DNA of 64,000 nucleotides from JAZBPO01 sp963691775 (GCA_963691775.1 OY829369.1:4092001-4156000), one strand, 5' to 3'; positions 54,174 through 63,325 are shown, counted from the first letter of the stretch. Translations and numbers: made by a program. The notes: generated from the sequence alone by a model not told the origin.

Positions 54174-55450
54174 GCGGCTACGGCCGAACGGAGCGCCGGA
54201 TCGCGGCCGCGCTCGGCCCCATGCCGGGTGCCAAGGCCTTCGCCAAACGCAGTTGGGCGGCCCTCAACTTCGCCCTTCGCGGTGAGCGCGGCTTCCAGTA
54301 TGAACTCGCCGACGGTGTGCGCCTGGAGCGCGCCGAAGGGGGCGTGACTGCGGCCGATGCACGCTTCTTCGGCTACTTTGACCACTCGCCGTTTTCGGCC
54401 GTTGGCGATCGCATGCTTGTCCATCGCCGTGCCGGTGAGGCGTGCGAGGTCGAACTGCTTCTGTTTGAGGGCGACTGCGGCCGCGACCGCGAAGTGCGGG
54501 TGCTCGGCCGCAGCCGGGCGTTCTCGGCGCAGCAGGGCGCCCTGTTGCGCTGGCGCAAGGGCTCCGCAGCGGCCGAGTGCATCTACAACGACTACGAAGA
54601 CGGCGTGCTCGGTTCCCGATGGATCGACGTGGACACTGGCGACTCCCGTTTCCTGCCGGCACCGATCGCTGCCCAGGCGGAGGACGGTGCGCGCTTCGTG
54701 ACGCTGGATTTTCGCGGGCTTCTGGAGGTCGCGCCGGACTATGCATATCCGAGCGACGCGCAGCTTCCGCCTTCCGGGCTCGGGTTCATCGATGCAGATG
54801 GCAGCGCGCTCGCGCGCGTCGACCTTGATCGCGTGCGTGCCTTTGAACCCACTGCCGACGCGGTCGAGGCGCGCCACGAACTCAATCACCCGTCCTTCGC
54901 GCCTGACGGCGAGAGCTTCGTTTTCGTGCATCGATGGGTTGGTCCGCTCGGCCGACGCAGCCGTCTGCTCCGATACGTACCCGCGCACGACGCGCTGTAT
55001 GCGGTACTCGATGGCGGCATGGTGTCGCACTTCACCTGGCGCGCTGACGGCGCGCTGATCGCCTTTGCCCGCCACGAGGATCGCGATTGCTATCTGCTCC
55101 TCGAACCGGACGCGCATGTGCCGCGGATCCTGATGCCGAACGTCCTCGATCGCTTCGGCGACGGGCATCCGAGCCTGTCTCCGGATGGTCGCTGGCTGCT
55201 CACAGACAGCTATCCCGATCGGCGACGTCAGCAGCACCTGCTCGTCGCAGACCTGCACCGGGAGCGTTGCCATACGCTGGGCCGCTTCCTCGCGCCCCTC
55301 GCCTTTCAGGCCGAAGCGCGGGTGGATCTGCATCCCCGCTTCTCGCCGGACGGGGCGCGTGTCGCGATCGATTCCGCCCATCGCGGCGCGCGTGGGTTCT
55401 ACGTGCTCGATATCGCCGATGCGCTTGCCCGCTTCGCGGAGGCTCCGTGA
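54170..55450 (+). CDS. Beta-propeller protein of oligogalacturonate-lyase/TolB-like type
   Basis: A 426-residue protein whose second half has repeated PD40-type blades: HPSFAPDGESFVFVHRW, GHPSLSPDGRWLLTDSYPD, LHPRFSPDGARVAIDSAHRG. No signal peptide is obvious, so it probably stays in the cytosol. The His-rich blade starts (NHP, GHPS, LHPR) recall the metal site of oligogalacturonate-lyase-like propellers. Proteins of this kind recur in glycan clusters, but their reaction is not known to me. GTG 54170 overlaps the methyltransferase stop; the next gene overlaps its stop too. Confidence 0.7.
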   Translation: MSGYGRTERRIAAALGPMPGAKAFAKRSWAALNFALRGERGFQYELADGVRLERAEGGVTAADARFFGYFDHSPFSAVGDRMLVHRRAGEACEVELLLFEGDCGRDREVRVLGRSRAFSAQQGALLRWRKGSAAAECIYNDYEDGVLGSRWIDVDTGDSRFLPAPIAAQAEDGARFVTLDFRGLLEVAPDYAYPSDAQLPPSGLGFIDADGSALARVDLDRVRAFEPTADAVEARHELNHPSFAPDGESFVFVHRWVGPLGRRSRLLRYVPAHDALYAVLDGGMVSHFTWRADGALIAFARHEDRDCYLLLEPDAHVPRILMPNVLDRFGDGHPSLSPDGRWLLTDSYPDRRRQQHLLVADLHRERCHTLGRFLAPLAFQAEARVDLHPRFSPDGARVAIDSAHRGARGFYVLDIADALARFAEAP

Positions 55451-56247
55451 CGACGCTCGAAGTGCTCATGGCCGTCCACGCGAGCGATCGGGCGGACTGG
55501 CTCGAGGCCTGCCTCGCAACGCTCGAGGCTCAGACTCTGCGTGCCGATCGCGTGCGCATCATCGCCGATGGTCCGCTCACGGACGCCCTCGAAACCGTTC
55601 TTGCACAGCACAGTGAAATGCACGCGATCGAAAGGCAGTCCCTGCCGGTCTCGTCGGGTCTCGGGGCGGCGCTGGCCGCGGGTCTTGAGGCCTGCGATGC
55701 GCGCTTCGTCGCGCGCATGGATGCCGATGATCTCGCGCGCCCCGATCGCTTCGCGCGTCAGATGGCAGTGCTTGAGGGCACGGCCGGGCTCGCAGTTGTC
55801 GGTAGCTACGCAGATCTCTTTCGGGACGAAACAGCGCTGGGTGTGCGCCGCATGCCGGTGACGGACGCCGAGATCCGCGCGCGGGTCTGGACCAACCCCT
55901 TTGTGCACTCGTCGGTGATGTTCGACCGGGCGGCGATCCTCGCCGTCGGCGGGTACGATGCGAACCTACGCACGCGGCAGGACTACGATTTGTGGTTCCG
56001 CTGCGTGGCGGGGGGGCTCCTCATGCAGAACATTCCCGAAGCGCTCGTGCGCTACCGAGTAGCCAGCGTGGGCAAGGATCGCAATCTGGGCGTGGTCTGG
56101 CGCCAGGTCCGCACGGGCTGGCGCGGCTGTGCCCGGGTCGGTGCAGGGCCGGTCGCGTGGTTCGGTGTGACGGCCCCCTTGCTGTTCGCGCTGCTCCCGG
56201 CCGGGGTCGGTCGCTGGGCGCGCGGACGCCTGCGCGCACCCGAATGA
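55447..56247 (+). CDS. Family 2 glycosyltransferase
   Basis: A 266-residue GT-A enzyme with LEVLMAVHASDRADWLEACL, the DxD-type motif ARMDADDLARPDRF, NPFVHSSVMFDR, and TRQDYDLWFR. It resembles amino-sugar- or rhamnose-type transferases, but the donor is not assignable. GTG 55447 overlaps the propeller stop and its TGA overlaps the next ATG; the gene is fully embedded in the coupled run. Confidence 0.9.
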   Translation: MTTLEVLMAVHASDRADWLEACLATLEAQTLRADRVRIIADGPLTDALETVLAQHSEMHAIERQSLPVSSGLGAALAAGLEACDARFVARMDADDLARPDRFARQMAVLEGTAGLAVVGSYADLFRDETALGVRRMPVTDAEIRARVWTNPFVHSSVMFDRAAILAVGGYDANLRTRQDYDLWFRCVAGGLLMQNIPEALVRYRVASVGKDRNLGVVWRQVRTGWRGCARVGAGPVAWFGVTAPLLFALLPAGVGRWARGRLRAPE

Positions 56248-57185
56248 ATGCGCCGCTGCTCGTCACGGGTGCGTCGGGCTTCGTCGGGCGTCATCTGATC
56301 GACGTGCTGGTCGAGCGCGGACGCGCCGTACGCGCCGTGGGTGGGCGTCGTGCGATCGAATCGGTGCCGGCAAACGTCGACATCCTCCCCGGGCGAGCCC
56401 TCGATGCGGAGACAGACTGGTCGGACGCGCTTGCGGACGTCGATGCGGTCGTGCACCTGGCAGGATCGGCGCACGGGCGTGACGGCGACGATCCGGTGCG
56501 CATGCGGCAGGTGAACAGGGACGGGGCGGTGCGCCTCGCCCGGTGCGCGGCCGAGGTGGGCGTTCGGCGCTTCCTGCTTGTGTCGTCCATCGGGGTTCAC
56601 GGCAACGCGTCCCAGGGTGCGCCCTTGACCGAGCATTCACCCCTGCGGCCGGAGGCGGTCTACGCGGAAACCAAGCGCGCCGGGGAGATCGGCGTGGACG
56701 AGGCGCTGACCGACACCGGCACGGAACTTGTGATCCTCCGCCCGCCGCTCGTTTACGGACCGGCAGCCCCCGGCAATCCGGCGCGCCTGCTCGCCTGGTC
56801 TCGCCGCGGCTGGCCGCTGCCCCTGGCGTCCATCCGGAATCGACGCAGCTTCGTCGCCGTACAGAATCTCTGCGCCGCGATCGCGGCCTGCCTCGATGAT
56901 CCGCGTGCGGCGGGCGAGACTTTTCTGGTCGCGGATCGTGAGACGATCTCGACGCCCGAGCTGCTGCGCGATCTCGCACGTCGTCTCGATAGACCCTCTC
57001 GCCTGTTTCCCTGTCCGCCTGGCCTGCTCGCATTCGCCGCAGAGCTCGTTGGCCGTCGCGACGACGTTGCGCGTCTGGCCTCTGATCTCGTCGTCGACGC
57101 CAGCAAGCTCGAACGCCTTCTCGGATTCGCGCCGCCGCTCAGTCTTGCCGAGGGGCTGGACCGCTGGATCGGAGCGTCCCGGTGA
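56244..57185 (+). CDS. SDR NDP-sugar reductase/epimerase, WbpV/WbpK-like
   Basis: A 313-residue extended short-chain dehydrogenase: GASGFVGRHL (NAD motif), VVHLAGSAHGRDGD, VSSIGVHG and the catalytic YxxxK in VYAETKRAGE. The substrate segment LRPPLVYGPAAPGNP is typical. In Pseudomonas O-antigen clusters a gene of this type (wbpV or wbpK) precedes wbpL and wbpM and reduces the 4-keto sugar to UDP-QuiNAc or UDP-FucNAc. The same order is seen here, so that role is the best inference; which epimer is unknown. Confidence 0.85.
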   Translation: MNAPLLVTGASGFVGRHLIDVLVERGRAVRAVGGRRAIESVPANVDILPGRALDAETDWSDALADVDAVVHLAGSAHGRDGDDPVRMRQVNRDGAVRLARCAAEVGVRRFLLVSSIGVHGNASQGAPLTEHSPLRPEAVYAETKRAGEIGVDEALTDTGTELVILRPPLVYGPAAPGNPARLLAWSRRGWPLPLASIRNRRSFVAVQNLCAAIAACLDDPRAAGETFLVADRETISTPELLRDLARRLDRPSRLFPCPPGLLAFAAELVGRRDDVARLASDLVVDASKLERLLGFAPPLSLAEGLDRWIGASR

Positions 57186-58186
57186 GTACGCTGATCGTGC
57201 TTGCCGTCGCCGGTGGCCTTTGCGCCGGCGTCGGTACGGGCTGGATGCGCCGCTACGCCATCGCGCGCGACCTGATCGATCATCCGAACGCGCGAGGCTC
57301 GCACGTGGTGGCCACACCGCGGGGCGGTGGATTGGCGCTGGCCGTCGTGCTGATCGTCGGTACGGGCGTGGCCGCGGCGCTTGACCTGGTGTCCGTTGCC
57401 TTCGCATGGGCAATGCTCACCGGCGGCGGTGCAGTTGCGGGCGTCGGCTTCCTTGATGACCACGGAGAGGTGCCAGCGCGCTGGCGCCTGCTTGCCCATA
57501 CGCTGGCAAGCGGCGTGGCGGTGCTTGCGATCGGTCACGTTCAGGCCCTGGCGCTGCCCGGCGGCGCGTTGCCGCTCGCTTGGGCCGGCGCACCGCTGAC
57601 GCTGATTGCCGGTGTTTCATTGATCAACATCTACAACTTCATGGACGGCATCGACGGTCTCGCCTGCAGCGAACTCGTCTGCGTGTGCTTTGGCCTCCTC
57701 GCGCTCAGCGGACTCGGTGGGCCGCTTGCGGCGCTGGTGCTGCTCGGCAGCGCTGCGGGCCTCGGCTTTCTGGCCTGGAACTGGCCGCCGGCACGTATCT
57801 TCCTTGGCGATGTCGGCAGCGGCTTCCTCGGCTTTTTTATTGCTGTCGTGCTGCTTGGAGGCGTGCTCGCCGAGGCCTGGAGCTTCTGGGCAGGCCTGCT
57901 GCTCCTCGGTGTCTTCTTCGTCGACGCTTCGGTCACGCTCGCCACGCGCGCGATGCGCGGTGATCGGGTCGGCGAGGCACATCGCACCCACGCGTTCCAG
58001 CACTTCGCCCAGCGCTTCGGCCATCTCAGGGTGACCGCGAGCGTCTGCCTGGTGAACCTGTGCTGGCTACTGCCGGCGGCGCTCCTTGCCGAGTCCCGGC
58101 CCGCCTGGGGGCTGCCGATCCTGCTCGTGGCCTGGGCGCCCTTGCTCGCGGCGGCCCTATGGGTCGGCGCTGGCCGACCGAGGTAG
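57182..58186 (+). CDS. wbpL: Undecaprenyl-phosphate sugar-1-phosphate transferase, WbpL/WecA-like
   Basis: A 334-residue polytopic enzyme (about 10-11 helices) that starts the lipid-linked repeat unit. Family motifs: HVVATPRGGGLAL, FLDDHGEVPARWRL, NIYNFMDGIDGLA, ARIFLGDVGSGFLGFF (metal-binding Asp) and the cytoplasmic EAHRTHAFQHFAQRFG. It likely transfers QuiNAc/FucNAc-1-P to undecaprenyl phosphate. GTG start overlapping the reductase stop; WbpM follows directly. Confidence 0.88.
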   Translation: MSTLIVLAVAGGLCAGVGTGWMRRYAIARDLIDHPNARGSHVVATPRGGGLALAVVLIVGTGVAAALDLVSVAFAWAMLTGGGAVAGVGFLDDHGEVPARWRLLAHTLASGVAVLAIGHVQALALPGGALPLAWAGAPLTLIAGVSLINIYNFMDGIDGLACSELVCVCFGLLALSGLGGPLAALVLLGSAAGLGFLAWNWPPARIFLGDVGSGFLGFFIAVVLLGGVLAEAWSFWAGLLLLGVFFVDASVTLATRAMRGDRVGEAHRTHAFQHFAQRFGHLRVTASVCLVNLCWLLPAALLAESRPAWGLPILLVAWAPLLAAALWVGAGRPR

Positions 58187-58194
58187 GCTTGGGT

Positions 58195-60123
58195 ATGGCA
58201 CGTAGGCGCGACACGCCCGGTGTTCGGGGACGGCTGATACGCCTCGAGCGCGGTGCGAAGACGGTGATCATCGCGACGAGTGACGCGCTGATGATGATGG
58301 CTGCGCTCTGGGCGGCGCACGTGCTGCGCCTGGAGATGCTGCTGCCGCCGCGCTTGATGGATTACGCCTGGCTCGCGTTCGCAATTCCGCTCTGCTCCAT
58401 CCCGATCATCCGTCTCATGGGCACCTATCGCACTGTGGTTCGCTTCATGGGCGGTCGCGCGATGCTCGCGCTCGGGCGCGCTGCTGCGGGGGCGACCCTC
58501 GTCTACGTTCTGCTTGTCACCTTCGCCGAGGTGGAACGTGTGCCGCGTTCGACCTACGTGCTCTTCTTCCTGCTCACCTTCCTTTCCATGTACGGCCTGC
58601 GCATGGCAGCGCGCGCCTGGCTGCCGAAGATCGACGAAGGCGCCGGTGGAGATGTGCGTCGGCGCGCTGTCATCTACGGCGCCGGAACGGCAGGCATCCA
58701 GCTGCACGGTCTGCTTGAGCAAGGCGACGGCTTCCGAGTGATCGCGTTCCTCGACGACGATGCGGGCAAGCAGGGCACGGAAATCTTCGGCGTACCAGTG
58801 CATGCGCCCGAGCGCCTTGAGGTGCTCGTCGCGCGAGAGGGCGTCAGGCAGGTCCTGCTGGCGCTGCCCGCGACGTCACGTGCCCGGCGCCTCGAAATCA
58901 TAGAAGCGCTCGAAGCGCTACAGGTGCGCGTCCGCACCGTACCGGCGCTACCGGAGATCGTCTCTGGCGTCGCGTCGCTGGACCATCTGCAGGAGGTGGA
59001 GGTCGACGATCTCTTAGGCCGGGATCCGGTGCCGCCCGACGTGGACCTCCTCGATGCGCGCGTTGCCGGGCGCAGAGTGCTGGTGACGGGTGCCGCGGGT
59101 TCCATTGGCTCTGAGCTCTGCCGGCAGGCTTTGCTGCGGGGGCCCCTCGAGCTCGTGCTCTATGAGCAGAGCGAGTTCGGCCTTTATCGTCTCGAACGGG
59201 AGCTTGCTGCAGTGGTGGCGACGCAGGGTCTTGCCACGCGAGTCGTGTCCGTGCTCGGAGACGTCACGGACGCGGCGCATCTGGAGCGGGTGCTCCGGGC
59301 CCAGGGCATCGACACGGTGTTCCATGCCGCGGCTTACAAGCACGTTCCCCTCGTGGAATCGAATCCTGCGGAGGGGGTCCGCAACAACGTCTTCGGTACG
59401 CTCGCTGCAGTGCACGCGGCGCTCGCAGCAAAGGTTGCGACCTTCGTGCTCGTATCGACGGACAAGGCCGTACGGCCAACGAACGTCATGGGCGCGAGCA
59501 AGCGGGTCGCCGAGCTCGTACTGCAGGGGCTTGCGGCGCAGCACGACGCGACCTGTCTTGCCATGGTCCGCTTCGGCAACGTACTCGACTCCTCGGGCTC
59601 GGTGGTGCCGCTGTTCCGTGAGCAGATCCGCACTGGCGGACCGGTGACCGTTACTGATCCCGAGATCATCCGTTACTTCATGACCATACGAGAGGCGGCG
59701 CAATTGGTGCTGCAGGCGAGCGCCCTTGCCTCGGGGGGCGAGGTGTTCGTTCTCAACATGGGCGAGCCTGTGCGCATCCTCGACCTCGCGAGGCGGATGA
59801 TCCGGCTCGCCGGTCATTCGATCCGCGACGAGGCGCATCCGGAAGGTGACATCGAGATCCGCATCACGGGACTGCGTCCAGGCGAGAAGCTCTACGAAGA
59901 ATTGCTCATCGGCGGCGATGTACTGCCGAGCCCGCACGCCAAGATCATGCGGGCACGCGAAGCGCGCCTGGACTGGCCCGTGCTGGAGAAGCGGCTCGAA
60001 GTGCTCGCCGAGGCCTGCGAGGCCAACGATGCGAGTGCCATTCGCCGCCTGCTTGCCGATCTGGTCGACGGCTACGAGGGCAGGGCCCCCGCCGAGGATG
60101 CGCTCGCCACCAATCAGATTTGA
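58195..60123 (+). CDS. wbpM: Membrane UDP-GlcNAc 4,6-dehydratase, WbpM/CapD-like
   Basis: A 642-residue protein: four membrane helices (about 24-135), a first Rossmann domain (VIYGAGTAGIQL, 159-170) and a C-terminal SDR dehydratase with GAAGSIGSELCRQ (299-311), HAAAYKHVPLVE, VSTDKAVRPTNVMGASKR (Met in place of the usual catalytic Tyr, as in WbpM) and GLRPGEKLYEELL. It makes the 4-keto-6-deoxy intermediate used by the upstream reductase. ATG 58195 is preferred; TTG 58189 is possible. Its 3' end overlaps the convergent TetR gene by 10 bp. Confidence 0.94.
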   Translation: MARRRDTPGVRGRLIRLERGAKTVIIATSDALMMMAALWAAHVLRLEMLLPPRLMDYAWLAFAIPLCSIPIIRLMGTYRTVVRFMGGRAMLALGRAAAGATLVYVLLVTFAEVERVPRSTYVLFFLLTFLSMYGLRMAARAWLPKIDEGAGGDVRRRAVIYGAGTAGIQLHGLLEQGDGFRVIAFLDDDAGKQGTEIFGVPVHAPERLEVLVAREGVRQVLLALPATSRARRLEIIEALEALQVRVRTVPALPEIVSGVASLDHLQEVEVDDLLGRDPVPPDVDLLDARVAGRRVLVTGAAGSIGSELCRQALLRGPLELVLYEQSEFGLYRLERELAAVVATQGLATRVVSVLGDVTDAAHLERVLRAQGIDTVFHAAAYKHVPLVESNPAEGVRNNVFGTLAAVHAALAAKVATFVLVSTDKAVRPTNVMGASKRVAELVLQGLAAQHDATCLAMVRFGNVLDSSGSVVPLFREQIRTGGPVTVTDPEIIRYFMTIREAAQLVLQASALASGGEVFVLNMGEPVRILDLARRMIRLAGHSIRDEAHPEGDIEIRITGLRPGEKLYEELLIGGDVLPSPHAKIMRAREARLDWPVLEKRLEVLAEACEANDASAIRRLLADLVDGYEGRAPAEDALATNQI

Positions 60124-60812
60124 TCGGGCGGGGTCGTGGTCACGCCCGCGCGCAGGGCGCGGCCGAGGCGCGGCGCATGATCTGCGTAGAGCCGGTCGAG
60201 GAAGGCCTCCTCGTCTTCTCCTTTCATCACCGTGAGCTGCCCCTCGAGAAGCAAGTGTGCGAGGCCGTGGACGTGGCACCAGCCGATGAGGATGTCCTCG
60301 ACGATGCGATTTGCGCTCATCCCTTCTGCGAGCCGGGCCTCGTCGATCGGGGCCTCGCCCCGCTGGTTTCGGATGACGTTGGTCAGTTCGGTGTAGGTTC
60401 CGCGCGCCGCAGCGTCGAAGTCCGGGTCCGTCTGATCGAGCAGGTCCGTGCGGAACATGAGTCGGAATCTTTCCGGTTCGGCGCGCGCAAAGTCCACGTA
60501 GGCGCGCATGATTGCGGCCAGATCGGCATCGTGGCCTTTGGCCTCGGCGCCACGTGCGCGGTCGCTGCGGGCCGCTGCGCGCGCCTGAGCCAGCGTGTCC
60601 GTCAGTGCTGCGAAGCCGCGGGCGGCCAGTGCGGTGAACAGACCGGTAACGCTTCCGAAATGGTGCGCGGGCGCGGCGTGCGACACGCCGGCACGACGCG
60701 CGCTCTCGCGCAGGGTGAAGCCCGCAACGCCGCGTTCGGCAACGACATCCGCGGCGGCGTCCAGAAGGGCCGAGCGCAGATCGCCATGGTGATAGCGGGG
60801 ACGGGAGGTCAT
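60114..60812 (-). CDS. TetR-family transcriptional repressor
   Basis: A 232-residue regulator. The N-terminal HTH reads LLDAAADVVAERGVAGFTLRESARRAGVSHAAPAHHFGS (split here: helix-turn-helix about residues 16-58). The C-terminal part is of the WHG type (RAEPERFRLMFRTDLL, ILIGWCHVHGLAHLLLEG). It lies divergently from a two-gene membrane-protein operon and most likely represses it, and itself, through the palindrome at 60841-60867. Ligand unknown. Confidence 0.92.
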   Translation of the reverse strand: MTSRPRYHHGDLRSALLDAAADVVAERGVAGFTLRESARRAGVSHAAPAHHFGSVTGLFTALAARGFAALTDTLAQARAAARSDRARGAEAKGHDADLAAIMRAYVDFARAEPERFRLMFRTDLLDQTDPDFDAAARGTYTELTNVIRNQRGEAPIDEARLAEGMSANRIVEDILIGWCHVHGLAHLLLEGQLTVMKGEDEEAFLDRLYADHAPRLGRALRAGVTTTPPDQI

Positions 60813-60834
60813 GGGGACATCGTCGGCGATGGTC

Positions 60835-60867
60835 TTGACAGCGTCAAGATGACGCGTATCTTGACGC
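60835..60867 (+). promoter_or_regulatory. Promoter overlapped by a perfect TetR-type operator palindrome
   Basis: GCGTCAAGAT (60841-60850) and ATCTTGACGC (60858-60867) form a perfect 10-bp inverted repeat with a 7-base centre. It covers a promoter with TTGACA (60835-60840), 16-base spacer and TATCTT (60857-60862), directed at the ABA4-like gene. An extra half-site CTTGAC (60834-60839) touches the -35 box. Binding here would block RNA polymerase. A GGGAG RBS follows at 60882. Confidence 0.85.
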
Positions 60868-60892
60868 TGGAAAGATTAGCCGGGAGCACCTC

Positions 60893-61348
60893 ATGCACGA
60901 GCAGATATTCTCCGTCTGCGGAATCCTCGCCATGCTCGGCTGGAGCGGCCTTGTTTTCCTGCCGCATGTCGATGTCCTCGTGCGCGTTATTGCGCGGCTC
61001 GTCATCCCGTCGCTCATTGCCGTCGTCTACGTCTGGCTCATGGCCACCCACATCGGGTTGGCGCCGCCGGAGGGCGGCTTCGACTCCCTGGCGAGCGTGT
61101 CGGCCCTGTTCACCGTTGACGCTCTATTACTCGCTGGCTGGATCCACTACCTCGCCTTCGATCTCTTCGTCGGCAGCTGGGAGGTCGAGAACGCACGGGC
61201 CGAACGGGTGCCGCACATCCTCGTGCTCCCGTGCCTCCTCGGAACCTTCATGGCCGGGCCGGCGGGCCTCGCGCTCTATCTGCTCATCCGCCTGGGCGTG
61301 CGTCTGACGCGTGGGAAAGGGCAGAACGCAGACGAGGTGCCGGCATGA
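60893..61348 (+). CDS. ABA4-like (DUF4281) membrane protein
   Basis: A 151-residue protein with four hydrophobic segments. LLLAGWIHYLAFDLFVGSWEV and VLPCLLGTFMAGPAGLALYLLIR match the ABA4/DUF4281 family, named for the plant neoxanthin-synthesis protein; bacterial functions are unknown. GGGAG is seven bases before the ATG. Its stop overlaps the next ATG (ATGA), so both depend on the TetR-controlled promoter. Confidence 0.88.
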   Translation: MHEQIFSVCGILAMLGWSGLVFLPHVDVLVRVIARLVIPSLIAVVYVWLMATHIGLAPPEGGFDSLASVSALFTVDALLLAGWIHYLAFDLFVGSWEVENARAERVPHILVLPCLLGTFMAGPAGLALYLLIRLGVRLTRGKGQNADEVPA

Positions 61349-62172
61349 GCATGGCGAGTCAGACCGCGCAGGTCGCGCTGCCGAAGCTCGATCTGTCCAC
61401 CCTGCGACGGGCCCACGGGCTCTGGGCCATGCACGGTTTGCTCTGGATTGCGGTATTCGCAGTGCTCTGCATCTTCATCGCGATCGACGACCGCACCTTC
61501 CAGGACGTGTCCCTGTGGAAGAAGCCGGCGAAGTTCTCCCTGTCCGTCGGGATCTATCTCCTCACCCTGGCCTGGTTCGCGGCCTTCCTGCCGCAGGACC
61601 TCTGGCAGACGACGCGTGCGCGCATCGTCGGCTGGATTGCAGTCGGTACCGCCGGCTTCGAGATGATCTACATCGCTGTCATGGCCGGGCTCGGCGACGC
61701 GTCCCACTTCAATATGTCCACGCCCCTCACCGCTTTCATGTACTCGCTCATGGGCATCGGTGCGATGACGCTGACCGCCGTGTCCCCCTGGCTGGCCTTC
61801 GAGCTCCTGCGCGCGGAGCCGCGCTGGCGCCACGATGCGTTCCTGCTTGCTGTCGTACTCGGTCTGCTGATGACCTTCCTGCTGGGCGCAGGCTTTGGCG
61901 GCTATCTCGGCAGCCAGACGAGCCACTGGGTGAACGCCCCGCGCACCGATGCAGGGGGTCTGCCGCTCTTCGACTGGTCACGGCAGGGCGGCGATCTGCG
62001 CGTCGCGCACTTCTTCGGCCTGCACGCGATGCAGGCGCTGCCGCTGTTTGCCCTTGCCGTGCGCGGTCTCGCCTGGGCGCGCACGACGGTTGTCGCATTT
62101 GCGTTGCTGTACTCGGCGGTGACGGTCTATGTGTTCGTACAGGCCGTTCAGGGCCGGCCGTTCCTCGGCTGA
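61345..62172 (+). CDS. Seven-helix membrane protein of unknown function
   Basis: A 275-residue protein with about seven hydrophobic segments. Noticeable features are RAHGLWAMHGLLWIAVF at the start, LWKKPAKFSLSVGIYLLTLAWF, and near the end RVAHFFGLHAMQALPLFAL with two histidines in a helix. I do not recognise a characterised family. It is coupled to the ABA4-like gene by a 4-bp overlap and should be under the same repressor, so a shared membrane function, possibly with a lipid or pigment, is conceivable. Confidence 0.75.
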   Translation: MSMASQTAQVALPKLDLSTLRRAHGLWAMHGLLWIAVFAVLCIFIAIDDRTFQDVSLWKKPAKFSLSVGIYLLTLAWFAAFLPQDLWQTTRARIVGWIAVGTAGFEMIYIAVMAGLGDASHFNMSTPLTAFMYSLMGIGAMTLTAVSPWLAFELLRAEPRWRHDAFLLAVVLGLLMTFLLGAGFGGYLGSQTSHWVNAPRTDAGGLPLFDWSRQGGDLRVAHFFGLHAMQALPLFALAVRGLAWARTTVVAFALLYSAVTVYVFVQAVQGRPFLG

Positions 62173-62182
62173 GAGCGGGAGA

Positions 62183-63325
62183 TCAGGCGCAGTGTGCGCG
62201 GAGCGCTGCGAGGGGGCCCGCGACGGCGGCATCGATGACTGTCGCCTGATGGGATTGCAGCGCCTGCCAGGGCACGTCCTCGCTCTCGAGATAGGGGTCG
62301 TCGATCTCGGTATCGACGCCGCGCAGCGCGTCGATTACCGCAACGCCGCAGAAGGGCACGTAGAAGTCCGAGTAGCCACCCTCGTGCACGACGGCCAGGC
62401 GCCCGCCGCAGAGCGCATCGGCTGCGCTGCGCATGCGCTCGGTCAGGGCGCGATAGTGCGAGGACAGCAGCATCTGGTGAGAGAGCGGGTCGAAATAGCT
62501 GCCATCGAATCCGCACGCGACGACGATCAGGTCCGGCCTGTAGGCAAGCAGGGCCGGCAGGACCACCCGGTCCATCGCGTCCAGCCAGGCGCCGCCACCG
62601 CAGCCGGGCGGCAGCGGCACGTTGATATTGAAGCCCGCTCCGCTGCCGCGCCCGGTGTCGTCCAGACGCCCTCGATCGAAGGGGTAGAGCATGTCCTGAT
62701 GCATGGAGATCGTGAGTACGTCGTCGCGTTCGTAGAACGCCGACTCGGTACCGTTGCCGTGGTGCACGTCCCAGTCGACGATCGCGATCCGCTTCGCGAG
62801 TCCGCGGGCAAGCAGGTCCATGACCGCGAGCGCAACGTTGCCATAGAGGCAGAACCCCATTCCCTCATCGGCCTCTGCGTGATGGCCCGGCGGGCGGGTG
62901 AGGGCATAGGCCGTGTCGACCGCACCGGTCTGGACCGCTTCCAGCGCCGCCATCGCGCCCCCGACCGCCAATCGTGCAATGCGGTCGCTGCCCGGGCCGA
63001 CCGCGGCGGAGTCTCCGATGTCGGCGCCGAATCCGCGCGATGCTTCAGCGACCCGATCGAGGTGTGCCTGCGTGTGGAACCTCAGCAATTGCGCGTCGCT
63101 TGCCTCGAAGGGCGTGATCGGCACCAGGGTTGGCGTGATGTCGAGGGCATCCAGCAGGTTCTTCAGGCGCCGCTTGGTTTCCGGATGCTCGGAGTGGATG
63201 CCCGGCTGCTGACGACCCTGAAAAGGTGCACGCCCGGTGTTGATCGAGCCGAAGGCGCTGCCCGTGTCGTGCCACATGTAGCGCTCGTGCCAGACAAAAC
63301 CGCAGCGTCGCGCCCTGCTGTCCAT
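62183..63325 (-). CDS. Class II histone-deacetylase-family amidohydrolase
   Basis: A 380-residue zinc hydrolase. The catalytic set is present: RPPGHHAEADEGMGFCLYGN (His-His pair), DWDVHHGNGTESAFY (zinc Asp and His), GFDGSYFDPL (zinc Asp) and HEGGYSDFYVP. Bacterial members act on acetylated polyamines or other small amides rather than histones. The stop lies 10 bases from the convergent seven-helix gene; the ATG shares one base with the upstream LLM-gene stop, so the two are one operon. Confidence 0.93.
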   Translation of the reverse strand: MDSRARRCGFVWHERYMWHDTGSAFGSINTGRAPFQGRQQPGIHSEHPETKRRLKNLLDALDITPTLVPITPFEASDAQLLRFHTQAHLDRVAEASRGFGADIGDSAAVGPGSDRIARLAVGGAMAALEAVQTGAVDTAYALTRPPGHHAEADEGMGFCLYGNVALAVMDLLARGLAKRIAIVDWDVHHGNGTESAFYERDDVLTISMHQDMLYPFDRGRLDDTGRGSGAGFNINVPLPPGCGGGAWLDAMDRVVLPALLAYRPDLIVVACGFDGSYFDPLSHQMLLSSHYRALTERMRSAADALCGGRLAVVHEGGYSDFYVPFCGVAVIDALRGVDTEIDDPYLESEDVPWQALQSHQATVIDAAVAGPLAALRAHCA

